From Bryobacteraceae bacterium (GTDB taxonomy: Bacteria > Acidobacteriota > Terriglobia > Bryobacterales > Bryobacteraceae): DNA of 49,101 nucleotides. The stretch spans positions 1-49,101 of the forward strand of contig JARKOC010000068.1 of assembly GCA_029975915.1 (NCBI GenBank), written 5' to 3'. Below, in pieces: positions 35,324 through 43,779 of this stretch. Each line of letters begins with the position of its first letter. The stretch's first letter is position 1. The notes beneath the pieces are model-generated. The model did not search any database. It was not told the DNA's origin and saw nothing but the letters and a program-made list of their open reading frames with translations. A program made the translations under genes and the position numbers.

Positions 35324-36068
35324 TCGCCTTCATCAAAGGCTCTGGCGGCGTGGAGACGAAGCAATAGCCGACGCCGCGCACGGTTCTCAAATGATGCGGG
35401 CGTGAAGGCGCGTCTTCGATGTAGCGCCGCAGGCGCAGAATGAAATTGTCGATGGCGCGGGTGTCGGTATCCTCGCGCAGCCCCCATACTTCATCGAGCA
35501 TCGTCTTGCGCGATACCGGTTTGCCCTCGTGCTTGACGAGTAAGCGGAGCAGGTTCGCCTCCATCAGGGTCAGCTTGAATGTCTGCTTGCCGACGCTTAA
35601 TTCGAGACGGTCGAAATCGACCGTGCGGCCGTTGAAAGTGTAGATGGAGGCCGGCTGAGCGGCGGCGCCGCCGTTCACCGAAGTGCTCAGCCATTCCCGG
35701 CGCAAAAGCAATCCTTGAAGACGGGCGATGAGGATCCCCAGGTCAAACGGCTTGGCCAGGTAATCGTCGGCGCCGGCCTCGAAACCCTTCAACACATCCT
35801 CCGGGCGTCCGCGCGCGGTGAGAATCAACGTCGGGATGAACTGGCCGGCCTGGCGGAGTTCGGCGATTACACTGAAGCCATCCTTGCCGGGCAACATCAC
35901 GTCGAGCACCATGGCGTCGTAAACCTGCTGGCCGTCGCCGGGAAGCAGCAGTCCGAGCGCCGCCTCGCCAGTATCGACAACCTCCACCTTGTAACCTTCA
36001 GCTTCGAGGTTGTATCGCAGCCCCTCGGCGATATGCTGTTCATCTTCGACGATCAGGACCCTGGTCAT
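35283..36068 (-). CDS. OmpR/PhoB-family response regulator
   Basis: A 261-residue regulator with a receiver domain (LIVEDEQHIAEGL, phosphoacceptor Asp56 in VLDVMLPGKDG, K in LAKPFDLG) and a C-terminal winged helix (VDFDRLELSVGKQTFKLTLMEANLLRLL with RKTMLDEVWG and HHLRTVRGVGYCF). The gene begins inside the stop of the kinase gene (four-base overlap), so they form a pair. Its 3' end overlaps the NMO-like gene tail to tail, and its C-terminal tail after VRGVGYCFV is an unusual 25-residue extension. Target genes unknown. Confidence 0.94.
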   Translation of the reverse strand: MTRVLIVEDEQHIAEGLRYNLEAEGYKVEVVDTGEAALGLLLPGDGQQVYDAMVLDVMLPGKDGFSVIAELRQAGQFIPTLILTARGRPEDVLKGFEAGADDYLAKPFDLGILIARLQGLLLRREWLSTSVNGGAAAQPASIYTFNGRTVDFDRLELSVGKQTFKLTLMEANLLRLLVKHEGKPVSRKTMLDEVWGLREDTDTRAIDNFILRLRRYIEDAPSRPHHLRTVRGVGYCFVSTPPEPLMKAITRPRLGRRPASE

Positions 36069-36958
36069 GAAGCCACCGGCAATTCCAGGATAAATGTACT
36101 GCCGCGGCCTGGGCCCTGGCTTTCGGCCCAGACGCGGCCGCCGTGGCTCTTGGCCACCGAACGAACGATGTAAAGGCCCAGACCAGTACCCTTGACTCGC
36201 GAGGCGATGGGGCCGGGCACCCGGTAGAAGCGTTTGAAGATCTGCTTTAGTTCTTGTCGCGGGATGCCTGGGCCGCGGTCACTCACCCGGATCTCGGCGA
36301 ATTCGCCGTCCAACTTCGATGTTTCGACTCTCACATCCACGTCGCCGCCAGAGTATTTGATTGCATTGTCGATGAGGTTCGAGATAGCCGTCCGCACCTC
36401 TTCGGCGTCGCCCATTACTTTGATGTCGCCTCCAGAGGCGAACTTGAGCGCTTCGGGCGGGACGCCGTGCAGCGTCCTGGCGCGCCCAAGGCATTCGTCG
36501 ATCAGCGCATTGAGGTCGATCGGCGACATGACGGGTTTCGCCCGTGAGGCGGCGAGCCGGCCGGAGCGGAGCACCTGTTCTATGGTGCCCAGCAGCCGCT
36601 CACTGTCGGTGAGCATGATGCGATAGAACTCCTGGCGCTTGGGCTCTTCCACCTGCCGCGTCTGGAGCGTTTCCAGGTACAGGCGTATCGAGGTGACCGG
36701 CGTCTTCAGTTCGTGCGTCATCGCGTTGATGAAGGCATCGTGCTGTTCGTTGCGCCGCACTTCGCGGACCAGAAAGATTGTGTTCAATACCACGCCACTA
36801 ATAATCAGGGCCAGCAGGACCACGCCGAGGGCCAGCAAAATGCCGGTGCGCCAACTGAGAAGAACCCAGCCGACATAAAGAAGCACCGTGACCGCGATCA
36901 AGGCCACGCCCAACGAAATGAAAAACGCCACCGACTTGCGCCGGCTGCCTACGACCAT
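36065..36958 (-). CDS. OmpR-partner sensor histidine kinase
   Basis: The 297 residues have two membrane helices close together (about residues 11-33 and 38-60) with a very short loop, so the sensor senses through the membrane rather than a periplasmic domain. Then comes HisKA with His82 in AMTHELKTPVTSIRLYLE, and a HATPase_c domain with AISNLIDNAIKYSGG, VSDRGPGIP and GTGLGLYIVRSVAKSHGG. It is followed by its response regulator with a four-base overlap. Kinases of this short intramembrane type often sense envelope stress, but that is inference. Confidence 0.93.
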   Translation of the reverse strand: MVVGSRRKSVAFFISLGVALIAVTVLLYVGWVLLSWRTGILLALGVVLLALIISGVVLNTIFLVREVRRNEQHDAFINAMTHELKTPVTSIRLYLETLQTRQVEEPKRQEFYRIMLTDSERLLGTIEQVLRSGRLAASRAKPVMSPIDLNALIDECLGRARTLHGVPPEALKFASGGDIKVMGDAEEVRTAISNLIDNAIKYSGGDVDVRVETSKLDGEFAEIRVSDRGPGIPRQELKQIFKRFYRVPGPIASRVKGTGLGLYIVRSVAKSHGGRVWAESQGPGRGSTFILELPVAS

Positions 36959-37131
36959 GCTTTCAGGTTAACCGAGCGGCGCTCCGGTGATAAGACGCCA
37001 GGCGATTGAATGATCAGCCCCCGGCGGGCAACTTCTGAGCTGTGAGCAGGACATACTCGATTCGCCTGCATTCACGGCCGGCCATGCCGCCCGCTGACAC
37101 ATATCCTTTCTTCCGAGCGGCCAATGGACTC

Positions 37132-37749
37132 TCAATCCAGTTTGCGGATCACCGTACGCACGACGCCCTGGATCACAAGGTCGGCGCGGGGGTGCAGTTC
37201 GGAATAGGCGGGATTCTCGGCCTTAAGATACCACCGGCCTTGGACCTTCACCAGGCGTTTCAGTGTGCTTTCGCCGTCGATCAGCGCAGCGACGATCTGG
37301 CCGGCTCGCGGTTCTGGATTCGGCTCGATAACGACGGTGTCGCCATTCAGAATGCCGGCATCGCGCATCGAGTCGCCACGGACCTTCAGGGCGAAACAGC
37401 CCGGCTTGGGCCTGAAGCCGAGCGTCGTTTCGTCCAGCGCCGCCATGGAATCAGCCTCGGACGGTGACATCATCTGGGGCGGGCCGGCCGGAATCTGGCC
37501 GAAGACGGGAAAGACGTGCAGGCCGGCGCGGGCGATGTCCTGGCCTGGAAGGTCAATCTGGCGGGAACCTCGATCGGCGCGCTTGATGGCGCCCTTGGCT
37601 TCGAGGGCGTGCAAGTGGCCGGCAACACCATTGGGACTTCGGATGTCAAAACGCCGCTGGATCTCCGGGATGGACGGCGAGCAGCCGTTCTCCTGCCGGT
37701 ATGTGACGATGAAGTCGAGAATCTCACGTTGCCGTGGAGTGAGAATCAT
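37132..37749 (-). CDS. lexA: LexA repressor
   Basis: LexA represses SOS genes and cleaves itself when RecA filaments form. The 205 residues have an N-terminal winged helix (LTPRQREILDFIVTY, SPSIPEIQRRFDIRSPNGVAGHL) and the S24 protease domain with cleavage site Ala88-Gly89 in IPAGPP, catalytic Ser127 in VRGDSMRDAG and Lys164 in STLKRL. All are intact. The start is the ATG at 37749; upstream in-frame codons cross the promoter. It diverges from the DUF72 gene with 34 bases between. A palindrome in that gap is a candidate for its own operator. Confidence 0.96.
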   Translation of the reverse strand: MILTPRQREILDFIVTYRQENGCSPSIPEIQRRFDIRSPNGVAGHLHALEAKGAIKRADRGSRQIDLPGQDIARAGLHVFPVFGQIPAGPPQMMSPSEADSMAALDETTLGFRPKPGCFALKVRGDSMRDAGILNGDTVVIEPNPEPRAGQIVAALIDGESTLKRLVKVQGRWYLKAENPAYSELHPRADLVIQGVVRTVIRKLD

Positions 37750-37757
37750 AGTATAAG
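37729..37757 (+). promoter_or_regulatory. Candidate promoter of the DUF72 gene
   Basis: TTGCCG at 37729-37734 and TATAAG at 37752-37757 are 17 bases apart, predicting a start near 37764, with AAGGA at 37772-37776 before the ATG at 37784. It overlaps the lexA promoter and the palindrome. Confidence 0.35.
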
Positions 37758-37764
37758 TATTTAC
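37751..37764. promoter_or_regulatory. Candidate LexA operator between lexA and DUF72 gene
   Basis: GTATAAGTATTTAC reads as an imperfect palindrome, GTAnA-N4-TnTAC. It overlaps the -10 elements of both divergent promoters, as an autoregulatory operator would. The exact LexA box of this group of bacteria is not known to me, so this is a candidate only. Confidence 0.35.
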
Positions 37765-37784
37765 ACAACACAAGGAAAAGTCAA
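37756..37784 (-). promoter_or_regulatory. Candidate lexA promoter, leaderless
   Basis: On the minus strand TTGACT (37784-37779) and AATACT (37761-37756) are separated by 17 bases, a good sigma-70 pair. The predicted start, about 37749, coincides with the lexA ATG, so lexA may be translated from a leaderless message. The -35 element overlaps the start codon of DUF72. Confidence 0.45.
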
Positions 37785-38752
37785 TGGGGGGACTGGGCAA
37801 CCTGAGTTTGTTTGGCCAGCAAGAGCAGCCGCGCTCGGCGCTCGCAGGGCGGTTGGCGGCGCTGGCTGCCGCAGGCGTGTACTTCGGGACAAGCAGTTGG
37901 AAATACGAGGGTTGGCTGGGGCAGATCTATACTCCAGAGCGGTACGCGACGCGCGGCCGGTTCTCGCGCAAGAAGTTTGAGGAAAACTGCCTGGCCGAAT
38001 ACGCGGAGACATTCCCGGCGGTCTGCGGCGATTTTTCGTTCTACCAGTTCCCGCCAGCGGCGTACTGGGAGAAGTTATTTGGGGGTGTTCCGGAGACGCT
38101 GCGTTTTGCTTTCAAAGTGCCGGAGCAGATCACGGTGAGGACTTGGCCGGCTCATGCCCGCTATGGGCAAAGGGGCGGAACCGAGAATGAGTCGTTCCTC
38201 GATGCGGAGTTGTTTGAGCAGTTGTTCTTGAGGCCGCTTGCAACCTACCGGGAGCGCGTTGGTGTGTTGATCTTCGAGTTTGGGACGTTTTCCAAGCGCC
38301 ATTACGCTTCCGTCGAGCCGTTCGCAGGGGATTTGGCGCGGTTCCTGGAGCGGCTGCCGGGCGGGTGGCGGTATTCGGTCGAGATCCGCAACAAGGAGTT
38401 CCTCGAACCGGTATACTTCGACGCGCTGCGGTCGCACAACACGGCCCACGTCTTCAATTCTTGGACACGGATGCCGGAGTTGGGCGAACAGGTGGCGATC
38501 GGTGAGGCTTTCACCGCCGATTTCACGGTTTCGCGGGCGCTGCTGTCGCACGGGCGGACCTACGAGCAGGCGGTGGAGCAGTTTCAGCCGTATGATCACG
38601 TCCAGATCGAAAATCCGGGCGTACGGGAGGCGCTTCGGAAGCTGGCCGATCGGTCGCGGACACAAGGGCAGATGGCGTTTCTGTTCGTCAATAACCGGTT
38701 GGAGGGGAATGCGCCGGGGACGATCGAGGCGGTGGTGGAATCACTGGGCTGA
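37784..38752 (+). CDS. DUF72 (YecE-type) protein
   Basis: A 322-residue protein of the DUF72 family, a TIM-barrel related to xylose isomerase-like folds. Family features are YFGTSSWKYEGWLGQIYTPERY at the beginning, the FYQFPPAAYWEKLF segment, FRFAFKVPEQIT-like sequence (seen as LRFAFKVPEQIT), the YSVEIRNKEFL core and a final LFVNNRLEGNAP. The biochemical role of DUF72 is not known. It shares its start region with lexA and may be under SOS control. Length is normal for the family. Its end overlaps the SDR gene by 12 bases. Confidence 0.88.
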   Translation: MGGLGNLSLFGQQEQPRSALAGRLAALAAAGVYFGTSSWKYEGWLGQIYTPERYATRGRFSRKKFEENCLAEYAETFPAVCGDFSFYQFPPAAYWEKLFGGVPETLRFAFKVPEQITVRTWPAHARYGQRGGTENESFLDAELFEQLFLRPLATYRERVGVLIFEFGTFSKRHYASVEPFAGDLARFLERLPGGWRYSVEIRNKEFLEPVYFDALRSHNTAHVFNSWTRMPELGEQVAIGEAFTADFTVSRALLSHGRTYEQAVEQFQPYDHVQIENPGVREALRKLADRSRTQGQMAFLFVNNRLEGNAPGTIEAVVESLG

Positions 38753-39541
38753 CAGCTTCAACCGCCATCGCCGGCCATCGAACTCGCCCATGTCTTCATT
38801 CCAGACGCCGAACTTGGCCGCCATCTGGCCGCCGTCGACAAACAGGTGCGCGCCAGTGATGAAAGAGGCGGCATCCGAGGCCAGGAATACGATGGCTTGG
38901 GCGACCTCGCTGGGCTCGCCGCCGCGGCCGAGAGGGATGTTCTGGAAATAGGGTTTCAGGAAGGCCGGATCGTCGAAGCCGAATTGGGTCAGGCGGGTGC
39001 GGATCAAGCCAGGGCATACGGCGTTGACGCGGATACCGTAGGGACCGAGTTCGTTGGCGGCGGTATGCAGCAGGCCCATCAGGCCGGACTTGGTCGAGTT
39101 GTAGGCGGTCAGATCGGATTCGCCATCGAAGGAGTTGGTGGAGGCGGTGATGACGACAGAGCCGCCGCCGCTCGAAACCATTCGTTTGGCCGCGGCGCGC
39201 AACGTATGGAAAGCGCCGGAAAGGTTCACCTGAATCGTCCGGTCCCAGTCATCGTCCGAGGTATCGAGCAGGCGCTTGAAACGGGCGATGCCGGCGTTGA
39301 TGACGACGATGCCGGCGCCGCCCGTCGAATCCAGGGCGGCTTCGATGGAAGAGGGGATGGTGACGTCGATTTCGACGCCATTGACACCCATGGATGCGGC
39401 AACCTCGGCTGGCCGTTCGGACGCCAGATCGGCAATGGTCACATCCGCGCCGCTCTCCTTGAGCAGAAGTGCCGTGGCCCGGCCGATGCCGTTGGCTCCG
39501 CCGGTGACGAAGGCGCGTTTGCCGGTTAGATCGATACGCAT
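38741..39541 (-). CDS. Short-chain dehydrogenase/reductase (SDR)
   Basis: A 266-residue classical SDR: TGGANGIG for cofactor binding, INAGIA, ITAST with catalytic Ser, YNSTK with the catalytic Tyr and Lys, and PGLIRTRLT. The acidic residue after the second strand (IADLASE) suggests NAD rather than NADP. The C-terminal tail GVWNEDMGEFDGRRWRLK is longer than usual. Substrate not identifiable; carbohydrate-gene context allows a sugar or polyol. It is convergent with DUF72. Confidence 0.9.
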   Translation of the reverse strand: MRIDLTGKRAFVTGGANGIGRATALLLKESGADVTIADLASERPAEVAASMGVNGVEIDVTIPSSIEAALDSTGGAGIVVINAGIARFKRLLDTSDDDWDRTIQVNLSGAFHTLRAAAKRMVSSGGGSVVITASTNSFDGESDLTAYNSTKSGLMGLLHTAANELGPYGIRVNAVCPGLIRTRLTQFGFDDPAFLKPYFQNIPLGRGGEPSEVAQAIVFLASDAASFITGAHLFVDGGQMAAKFGVWNEDMGEFDGRRWRLKLSAQ

Positions 39542-39617
39542 GAAACGATTCTAACCGGGCCGCCATGGGCGCTCCGGGCGGGCACTATGAGAGACTGAGA
39601 GTTTTGCACCATATCGC

Positions 39618-40331
39618 ATGAGTTCACCAGTCAAGATCGAATTCGACACCGAGCGCAAGATCCGCACTCGCAACAAGACCTACTACCGGGTGAACCACTG
39701 GCCCATCTGGATCTTCGTCTTCTTCCTGATTCCCGGACCGCTCACCTTTCACCTGTTCGCTGAAGGCTTTGGCGGGAAGATGACCTACTGGCTGATCGCC
39801 GTGCTGATCGGGACGGCGATTGCCGGCCTGCGTGGCAAGCTTCCGGGTTGCGAACCTGCGCCTTACATCATCCGATTCACCGAGGACCGGCCCAATCCGA
39901 TTTACCGCCGCATCTGCTACACATTCGCCTGGGGAGCGGCCATCAGCTACGGGCTACTGAACTTGACCGGTTTACTCGTGGCTGTCTTCACCGGCAAGTG
40001 GATGATGAAACAGATCTACTACTACGGCTACTTTCCGGTCGTCATCCCGGTGTGGTTTCTCGGCGCGCTGGGCAAACTGCCGCGCGTGAAGCCGTCGACG
40101 CAGGGCGAGGGCACTGAGCGGCGGTACTTCTATGGGACGGTTTGGGCGATGTGTATCGCGCAGCCAGTGTTGTGGTTTCTGTATTTACTATTGCCGCGCA
40201 ACCGGACGAGCGACCTGATCGAATTGTTTGCATTCGTCGGACTGCTGGCCTTCGCCGGATACCTAAGCTATCGCGGGCACTTGCCGCGGACGCGAAAGAT
40301 CGTGCCGGGCGAGATCGCGGCGCTGGATTAG
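39618..40331 (+). CDS. Hypothetical multi-pass membrane protein
   Basis: A 237-residue protein with a charged N-terminus (KIEFDTERKIRTRNKTYYRVNHWP) and about six hydrophobic helices (around residues 30-48, 53-70, 101-125, 136-153, 172-193 and 201-220). It ends in the charged RTRKIVPGEIAALD. I do not recognise a family. It lies between the SDR (76 bp, divergent) and the arabinofuranosidase-like gene (140 bp, same strand). Codon use matches its neighbours. Confidence 0.75.
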   Translation: MSSPVKIEFDTERKIRTRNKTYYRVNHWPIWIFVFFLIPGPLTFHLFAEGFGGKMTYWLIAVLIGTAIAGLRGKLPGCEPAPYIIRFTEDRPNPIYRRICYTFAWGAAISYGLLNLTGLLVAVFTGKWMMKQIYYYGYFPVVIPVWFLGALGKLPRVKPSTQGEGTERRYFYGTVWAMCIAQPVLWFLYLLLPRNRTSDLIELFAFVGLLAFAGYLSYRGHLPRTRKIVPGEIAALD

Positions 40332-40471
40332 GAGGGGGGAGGATCAGGGATCCTTTCCGGGCAGGGGGCCCGCCCTTGGTGGCGCGCCTGGGACGTCAGG
40401 GTGGCCGTCAACCTGGACACATCTAGATCAGTGATGACTGCGCCGCCGATTCGTGAGAGTCTGGTGACGCC

Positions 40472-42019
40472 ATGACAAATCGACGAGAGTTTCTCAAGAG
40501 TGCACCGGCGGGGGCGGCTGCAAGCGCAGCGGCACGAGCCCAAGCCGCACCGGCCGGTCCTGATGCGGTCGTGGTCGATCCCAAGCCGCTATTCGACATT
40601 TCGCCCTGGCTCTACATGCAGTTCATGGAGCCGCTCGGGACGCAGGACGGGTCGGTCGAGGCGGCGTGGGACTACAGGGCTGATGATTGGCTCGACAGCT
40701 TTGTTTCGGTTGTGAAGGACCTGGCCCCCGATTCAATTCGATTTGGCGGCATCTTTTCGTCGTTCTACAAGTGGAGGGAGGGCGTGGGGCCGGTGGAGTC
40801 GCGTCCCTGGATGTACAACTACCTGTGGGGTGGCAAGGAAACCAACCGCGTGGGCACGCGTGAGTTCGTGGACCTGTGCCGCCGGGTTGGCGCCGAGCCG
40901 TTTTACTGCGTCAACTTCATGAGCGATGGCCGTCCGGAGTACATCAATGCCTGGGACGGGAAGAACAGGTCGGGCGACGCAAAGGAAGCGGCTGATTGGG
41001 TCTCCTATGCCAATGACCCGGAAAACAAGGAACGCAAGGCTCATGGCTCAGCCGAACCGTACAACCTGAAGCTTTGGCAGCTCGGCAATGAGACTTCCTA
41101 CAGCAGGACCGGCTTCACCAAGGAACAGGCGATCGCCGCCACCATCGACTTCGCGAAGGCCATGCGGGCGCGAGACCGTTCGATCAAGCTGATCGGCTGG
41201 GGCGATTGGGGGACCGGCCCGGCCGGACGCGAGCTTTGGGCGGCCGACATGGCCAAAAGGGCCTGGGACCAACTGGATTACATCGCCTTTCACATGATGG
41301 GGCAGGGTCCGTCGCGCAAAGACTCAGTGCTGGCAAATCCCAATTACAGGAAGGCTCCTGAGCGCGCGTGGCAGGAGCTTCTCGAATTCCCGCCAAAGGT
41401 CGAGGCGAGAGTCAGGGAGTTGGAGGACGCAGTCCGCGCTGTCACGCCGAAGCTGAAACTCGCTATCACAGAGGGTCACCTCGGGCTGTACCGGTCGAGC
41501 ATCCTGACGAGCGAGTGGCTGACGGGCGTGTATCAGGCGATGGTATTCAACATCTACCAGCGCCACGGAGACATGGTGCGGATCGCCACCAATGCCGACT
41601 TCGAGGGCACGCGATGGGCGAGCAACGCCGTCATGATTTCCGGCAGGACGTGCTATATGAGGCCGGTCGCCTCCGTGATGCGGCTCTTCAAACGGGTCAA
41701 CGGGCAGCAGGGCGTGCGGGTGACGACTTGCCCGGCGGATCTCGATATCGCGGCCAGCCGTACCGGAAACAAACTATACCTGCACGTTGCGAACATGAAC
41801 TACAGCAGGTCCGTCACGGCATCGTTCAATGTGGCTGGGATGACGGTTGGCGGCGGCAAAGTGCACGAGATCGCGCCCGAGGATCCGCTGGCAATCGTCT
41901 ATGAGGGCGCGCCGGATGTTTTCCGTCCGATGGAGAAGACGATCCCGATGCGTGCCGGGATGCGATGGCCGTTCCCTGCCCGCTCGGTCAGCGCGGTGGA
42001 ACTCGAACTCACCACGTAG
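40472..42019 (+). CDS. Tat-exported alpha-L-arabinofuranosidase-like GH-A clan hydrolase
   Basis: The 515 residues begin with a twin-arginine signal (TNRREFLKSAPAGAAAS). The rest is a (beta/alpha)8 barrel and C-terminal beta domain as in GH51-type arabinofuranosidases: FDISPWLYMQFMEPLGTQ, SIRFGGIFSSFYKWREGVG, then the acid/base Glu207 in LWQLGNETSYSR and the nucleophile Glu334 in LAITEGHLG. The family releases terminal arabinose from arabinan and arabinoxylan. Sequence is divergent, so the exact sugar is not certain. It lies in a cluster of carbohydrate enzymes. Confidence 0.8.
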   Translation: MTNRREFLKSAPAGAAASAAARAQAAPAGPDAVVVDPKPLFDISPWLYMQFMEPLGTQDGSVEAAWDYRADDWLDSFVSVVKDLAPDSIRFGGIFSSFYKWREGVGPVESRPWMYNYLWGGKETNRVGTREFVDLCRRVGAEPFYCVNFMSDGRPEYINAWDGKNRSGDAKEAADWVSYANDPENKERKAHGSAEPYNLKLWQLGNETSYSRTGFTKEQAIAATIDFAKAMRARDRSIKLIGWGDWGTGPAGRELWAADMAKRAWDQLDYIAFHMMGQGPSRKDSVLANPNYRKAPERAWQELLEFPPKVEARVRELEDAVRAVTPKLKLAITEGHLGLYRSSILTSEWLTGVYQAMVFNIYQRHGDMVRIATNADFEGTRWASNAVMISGRTCYMRPVASVMRLFKRVNGQQGVRVTTCPADLDIAASRTGNKLYLHVANMNYSRSVTASFNVAGMTVGGGKVHEIAPEDPLAIVYEGAPDVFRPMEKTIPMRAGMRWPFPARSVSAVELELTT

Positions 42020-42078
42020 CTGCGTTCCAAGGAATGCGGTGGCGAACTGGCCAGGAAAGATATCCAACCTGGACCTGC

Positions 42079-42116
42079 CTCGACACGATTGTCGAGACGG
42101 CAGGCCTCTGGCCTGC
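42079..42116. repeat. Tandem double hairpin between convergent genes
   Basis: CTCGACA-CGAT-TGTCGAG (42079-42096) is followed at once by GCAGGCC-TCT-GGCCTGC (42100-42116). They lie between the arabinofuranosidase-like gene and pgm, which converge. They could be a two-way terminator or a REP-like unit. The second hairpin shares the AGACGG..GCCTC..GCC core with the one at 26433-26447. Confidence 0.6.
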
Positions 42117-42140
42117 GCCACCAAGGAGGGGTGCAGCCTT

Positions 42141-43763
42141 CTACTCCATCAGGCGTTTGGCTTCGACCAGGATCTCGTGCAGATGGTCTTCGCCCTTCAG
42201 ACTTTCGGCGTAGATCTTGCAGATGTTCTCGGTGCCGGACGGGCGGACGGCAAACCAGCCGTTTTCAGTCGTCACCTTCAGGCCGCCAATCGGGTCGCCC
42301 GAGGGCGCCTTGGTCATTTTGGAGAGAATCTTCTCGCCAGCCAAAGTAGCGGCGGTGAACGCCTCGGGCGTGATCTTCTTGAGCGCGTGGCGCTGCTCAG
42401 AGGAAGCGGGCGTGTCGACGCGAATGTAGTGAGACTGGCCCAGTTCAGCCTCGATCTCGGCGTAGTGCTGGCCCGGATCGCGGCCGGTGACGGCGGTGAT
42501 CTCGGCGGCAAGCAGGCAGAGAATGATGCCGTCCTTGTCGGTGGTCCACACCGTCCCGTCTTTGCGCAGGAAGCTCGCTCCGGCGCTCTCCTCGCCTCCG
42601 AAGCAAACAGTCCCGTCGAACAGCCCCGGCGCGAACCACTTGAAGCCGACCGGCACCTCATGAAGAGTTCTGCCGAGGCTGGCCACGACGCGGTCGATCA
42701 GGCTGCTCGAAACCAGCGTCTTGCCGATGCGCGCCGAGGCGGGCCATTGTGGCCGGTGGGTGAGCAAATAGCGGATGGCGACGGTCAGGTAAGCGTTGGG
42801 GTTCATCAGGCCGGCGGAGCGGGTGACGATGCCGTGGCGGTCGGCATCGGGGTCATTGCCGAAGGCGACATCGAAAGAGTCCTTCAATTCCACCAGGCCG
42901 GCCATGGCGTAGGGACTGGAGCAGTCCATGCGGATCTTGCCGTCGTGGTCGACCCGCATGAAGGAGAAGCGCGGGTCGATGGTCTTGTTCACCACCTCCA
43001 GGTTCAGGCCGTACATCGCGGCGATGGGTTCCCAATAGTGGACCGATGCGCCGCCGAGCGGGTCGACGCCGATCTTGACCTTGGCCTTGGCGATCGCCTC
43101 CATGTCGATGACCGAGGCGAGATCGCGGATGTAGCCGGCCATGAAGTCAATCGGGTGAACCGAGTGGGCCCTTGACGCCTGCTCATAGGGCATATGGCGG
43201 ACCAGACGATTTCCGCCTTCCAGCAGCGCGTTGGCGCGGTCCTCGATCCATTTGGTGATACCAGTGTCTGCCGGTCCGCCGTTGGGCGGGTTGTACTTGA
43301 AGCCGCCGTCCTGGGGCGGATTATGCGATGGCGTAATGATGATGCCGTCGGCTTGGTCCTCCTCGCCATGATTGTGGACCAGAATGGCGCGGGAGATGAC
43401 CGGCGTCGGCGTAGGCAGGTGGCCTGCCTGGACGAAGACGGTGACTTTGTTCGCTGCCAGAACTTCTATTGCCGTCCGCTGGGCCAGCTCCGAGAGCGCG
43501 TGCGTATCCTTGCCGACCATAACCGGGCCGGTGATGCCGTAATGCTCGCGGTAATCGCAGATGGCCTGGGTGGTGGCCAGGATATGGGCTTCGTTGAAGG
43601 TGGATGCAATCGAAGTCCCGCGGTGGCCGCTGGTGCCGAAGCTGACGCGTTCGAGCGGTTCCGCCGGATCCGGCTTCTCGCTGTAATAGGCCCGTTGAAG
43701 GGCTGCGGCCTCGATCAGGATGCCTTCAGGCGCAGGTTTGCCCGCGAGATGGTGAACAGCCAT
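42141..43763 (-). CDS. pgm: Alpha-D-phosphohexomutase, phosphoglucomutase
   Basis: Pgm interconverts glucose-1-phosphate and glucose-6-phosphate. The 540 residues show [13 protein letters not shown], the phosphoserine Ser146 in [14 protein letters not shown], the metal site DPDADRHG at 304-311, sugar-binding [11 protein letters not shown] and the phosphate-binding [14 protein letters not shown] near the end. This is the pattern of the bacterial alpha-D-glucose phosphate-specific form, about 540 residues. It would link glucose-1-phosphate made from glycans to glycolysis. It is upstream of nothing in the same frame; the NAGPA gene lies 16 bases upstream of its start. Confidence 0.95.
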   Translation of the reverse strand: MAVHHLAGKPAPEGILIEAAALQRAYYSEKPDPAEPLERVSFGTSGHRGTSIASTFNEAHILATTQAICDYREHYGITGPVMVGKDTHALSELAQRTAIEVLAANKVTVFVQAGHLPTPTPVISRAILVHNHGEEDQADGIIITPSHNPPQDGGFKYNPPNGGPADTGITKWIEDRANALLEGGNRLVRHMPYEQASRAHSVHPIDFMAGYIRDLASVIDMEAIAKAKVKIGVDPLGGASVHYWEPIAAMYGLNLEVVNKTIDPRFSFMRVDHDGKIRMDCSSPYAMAGLVELKDSFDVAFGNDPDADRHGIVTRSAGLMNPNAYLTVAIRYLLTHRPQWPASARIGKTLVSSSLIDRVVASLGRTLHEVPVGFKWFAPGLFDGTVCFGGEESAGASFLRKDGTVWTTDKDGIILCLLAAEITAVTGRDPGQHYAEIEAELGQSHYIRVDTPASSEQRHALKKITPEAFTAATLAGEKILSKMTKAPSGDPIGGLKVTTENGWFAVRPSGTENICKIYAESLKGEDHLHEILVEAKRLME

Positions 43764-43779
43764 CTCAACAGTTTAACTG

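Noticed and set aside
40360..40400. GC-rich palindrome-like stretch before the arabinofuranosidase-like gene
   Set aside because: No perfect stem longer than six bases; probably chance.
41847..43175. Long plus-strand frame of 442 codons opposite pgm
   Set aside because: Antisense to phosphoglucomutase motifs; no recognisable protein.
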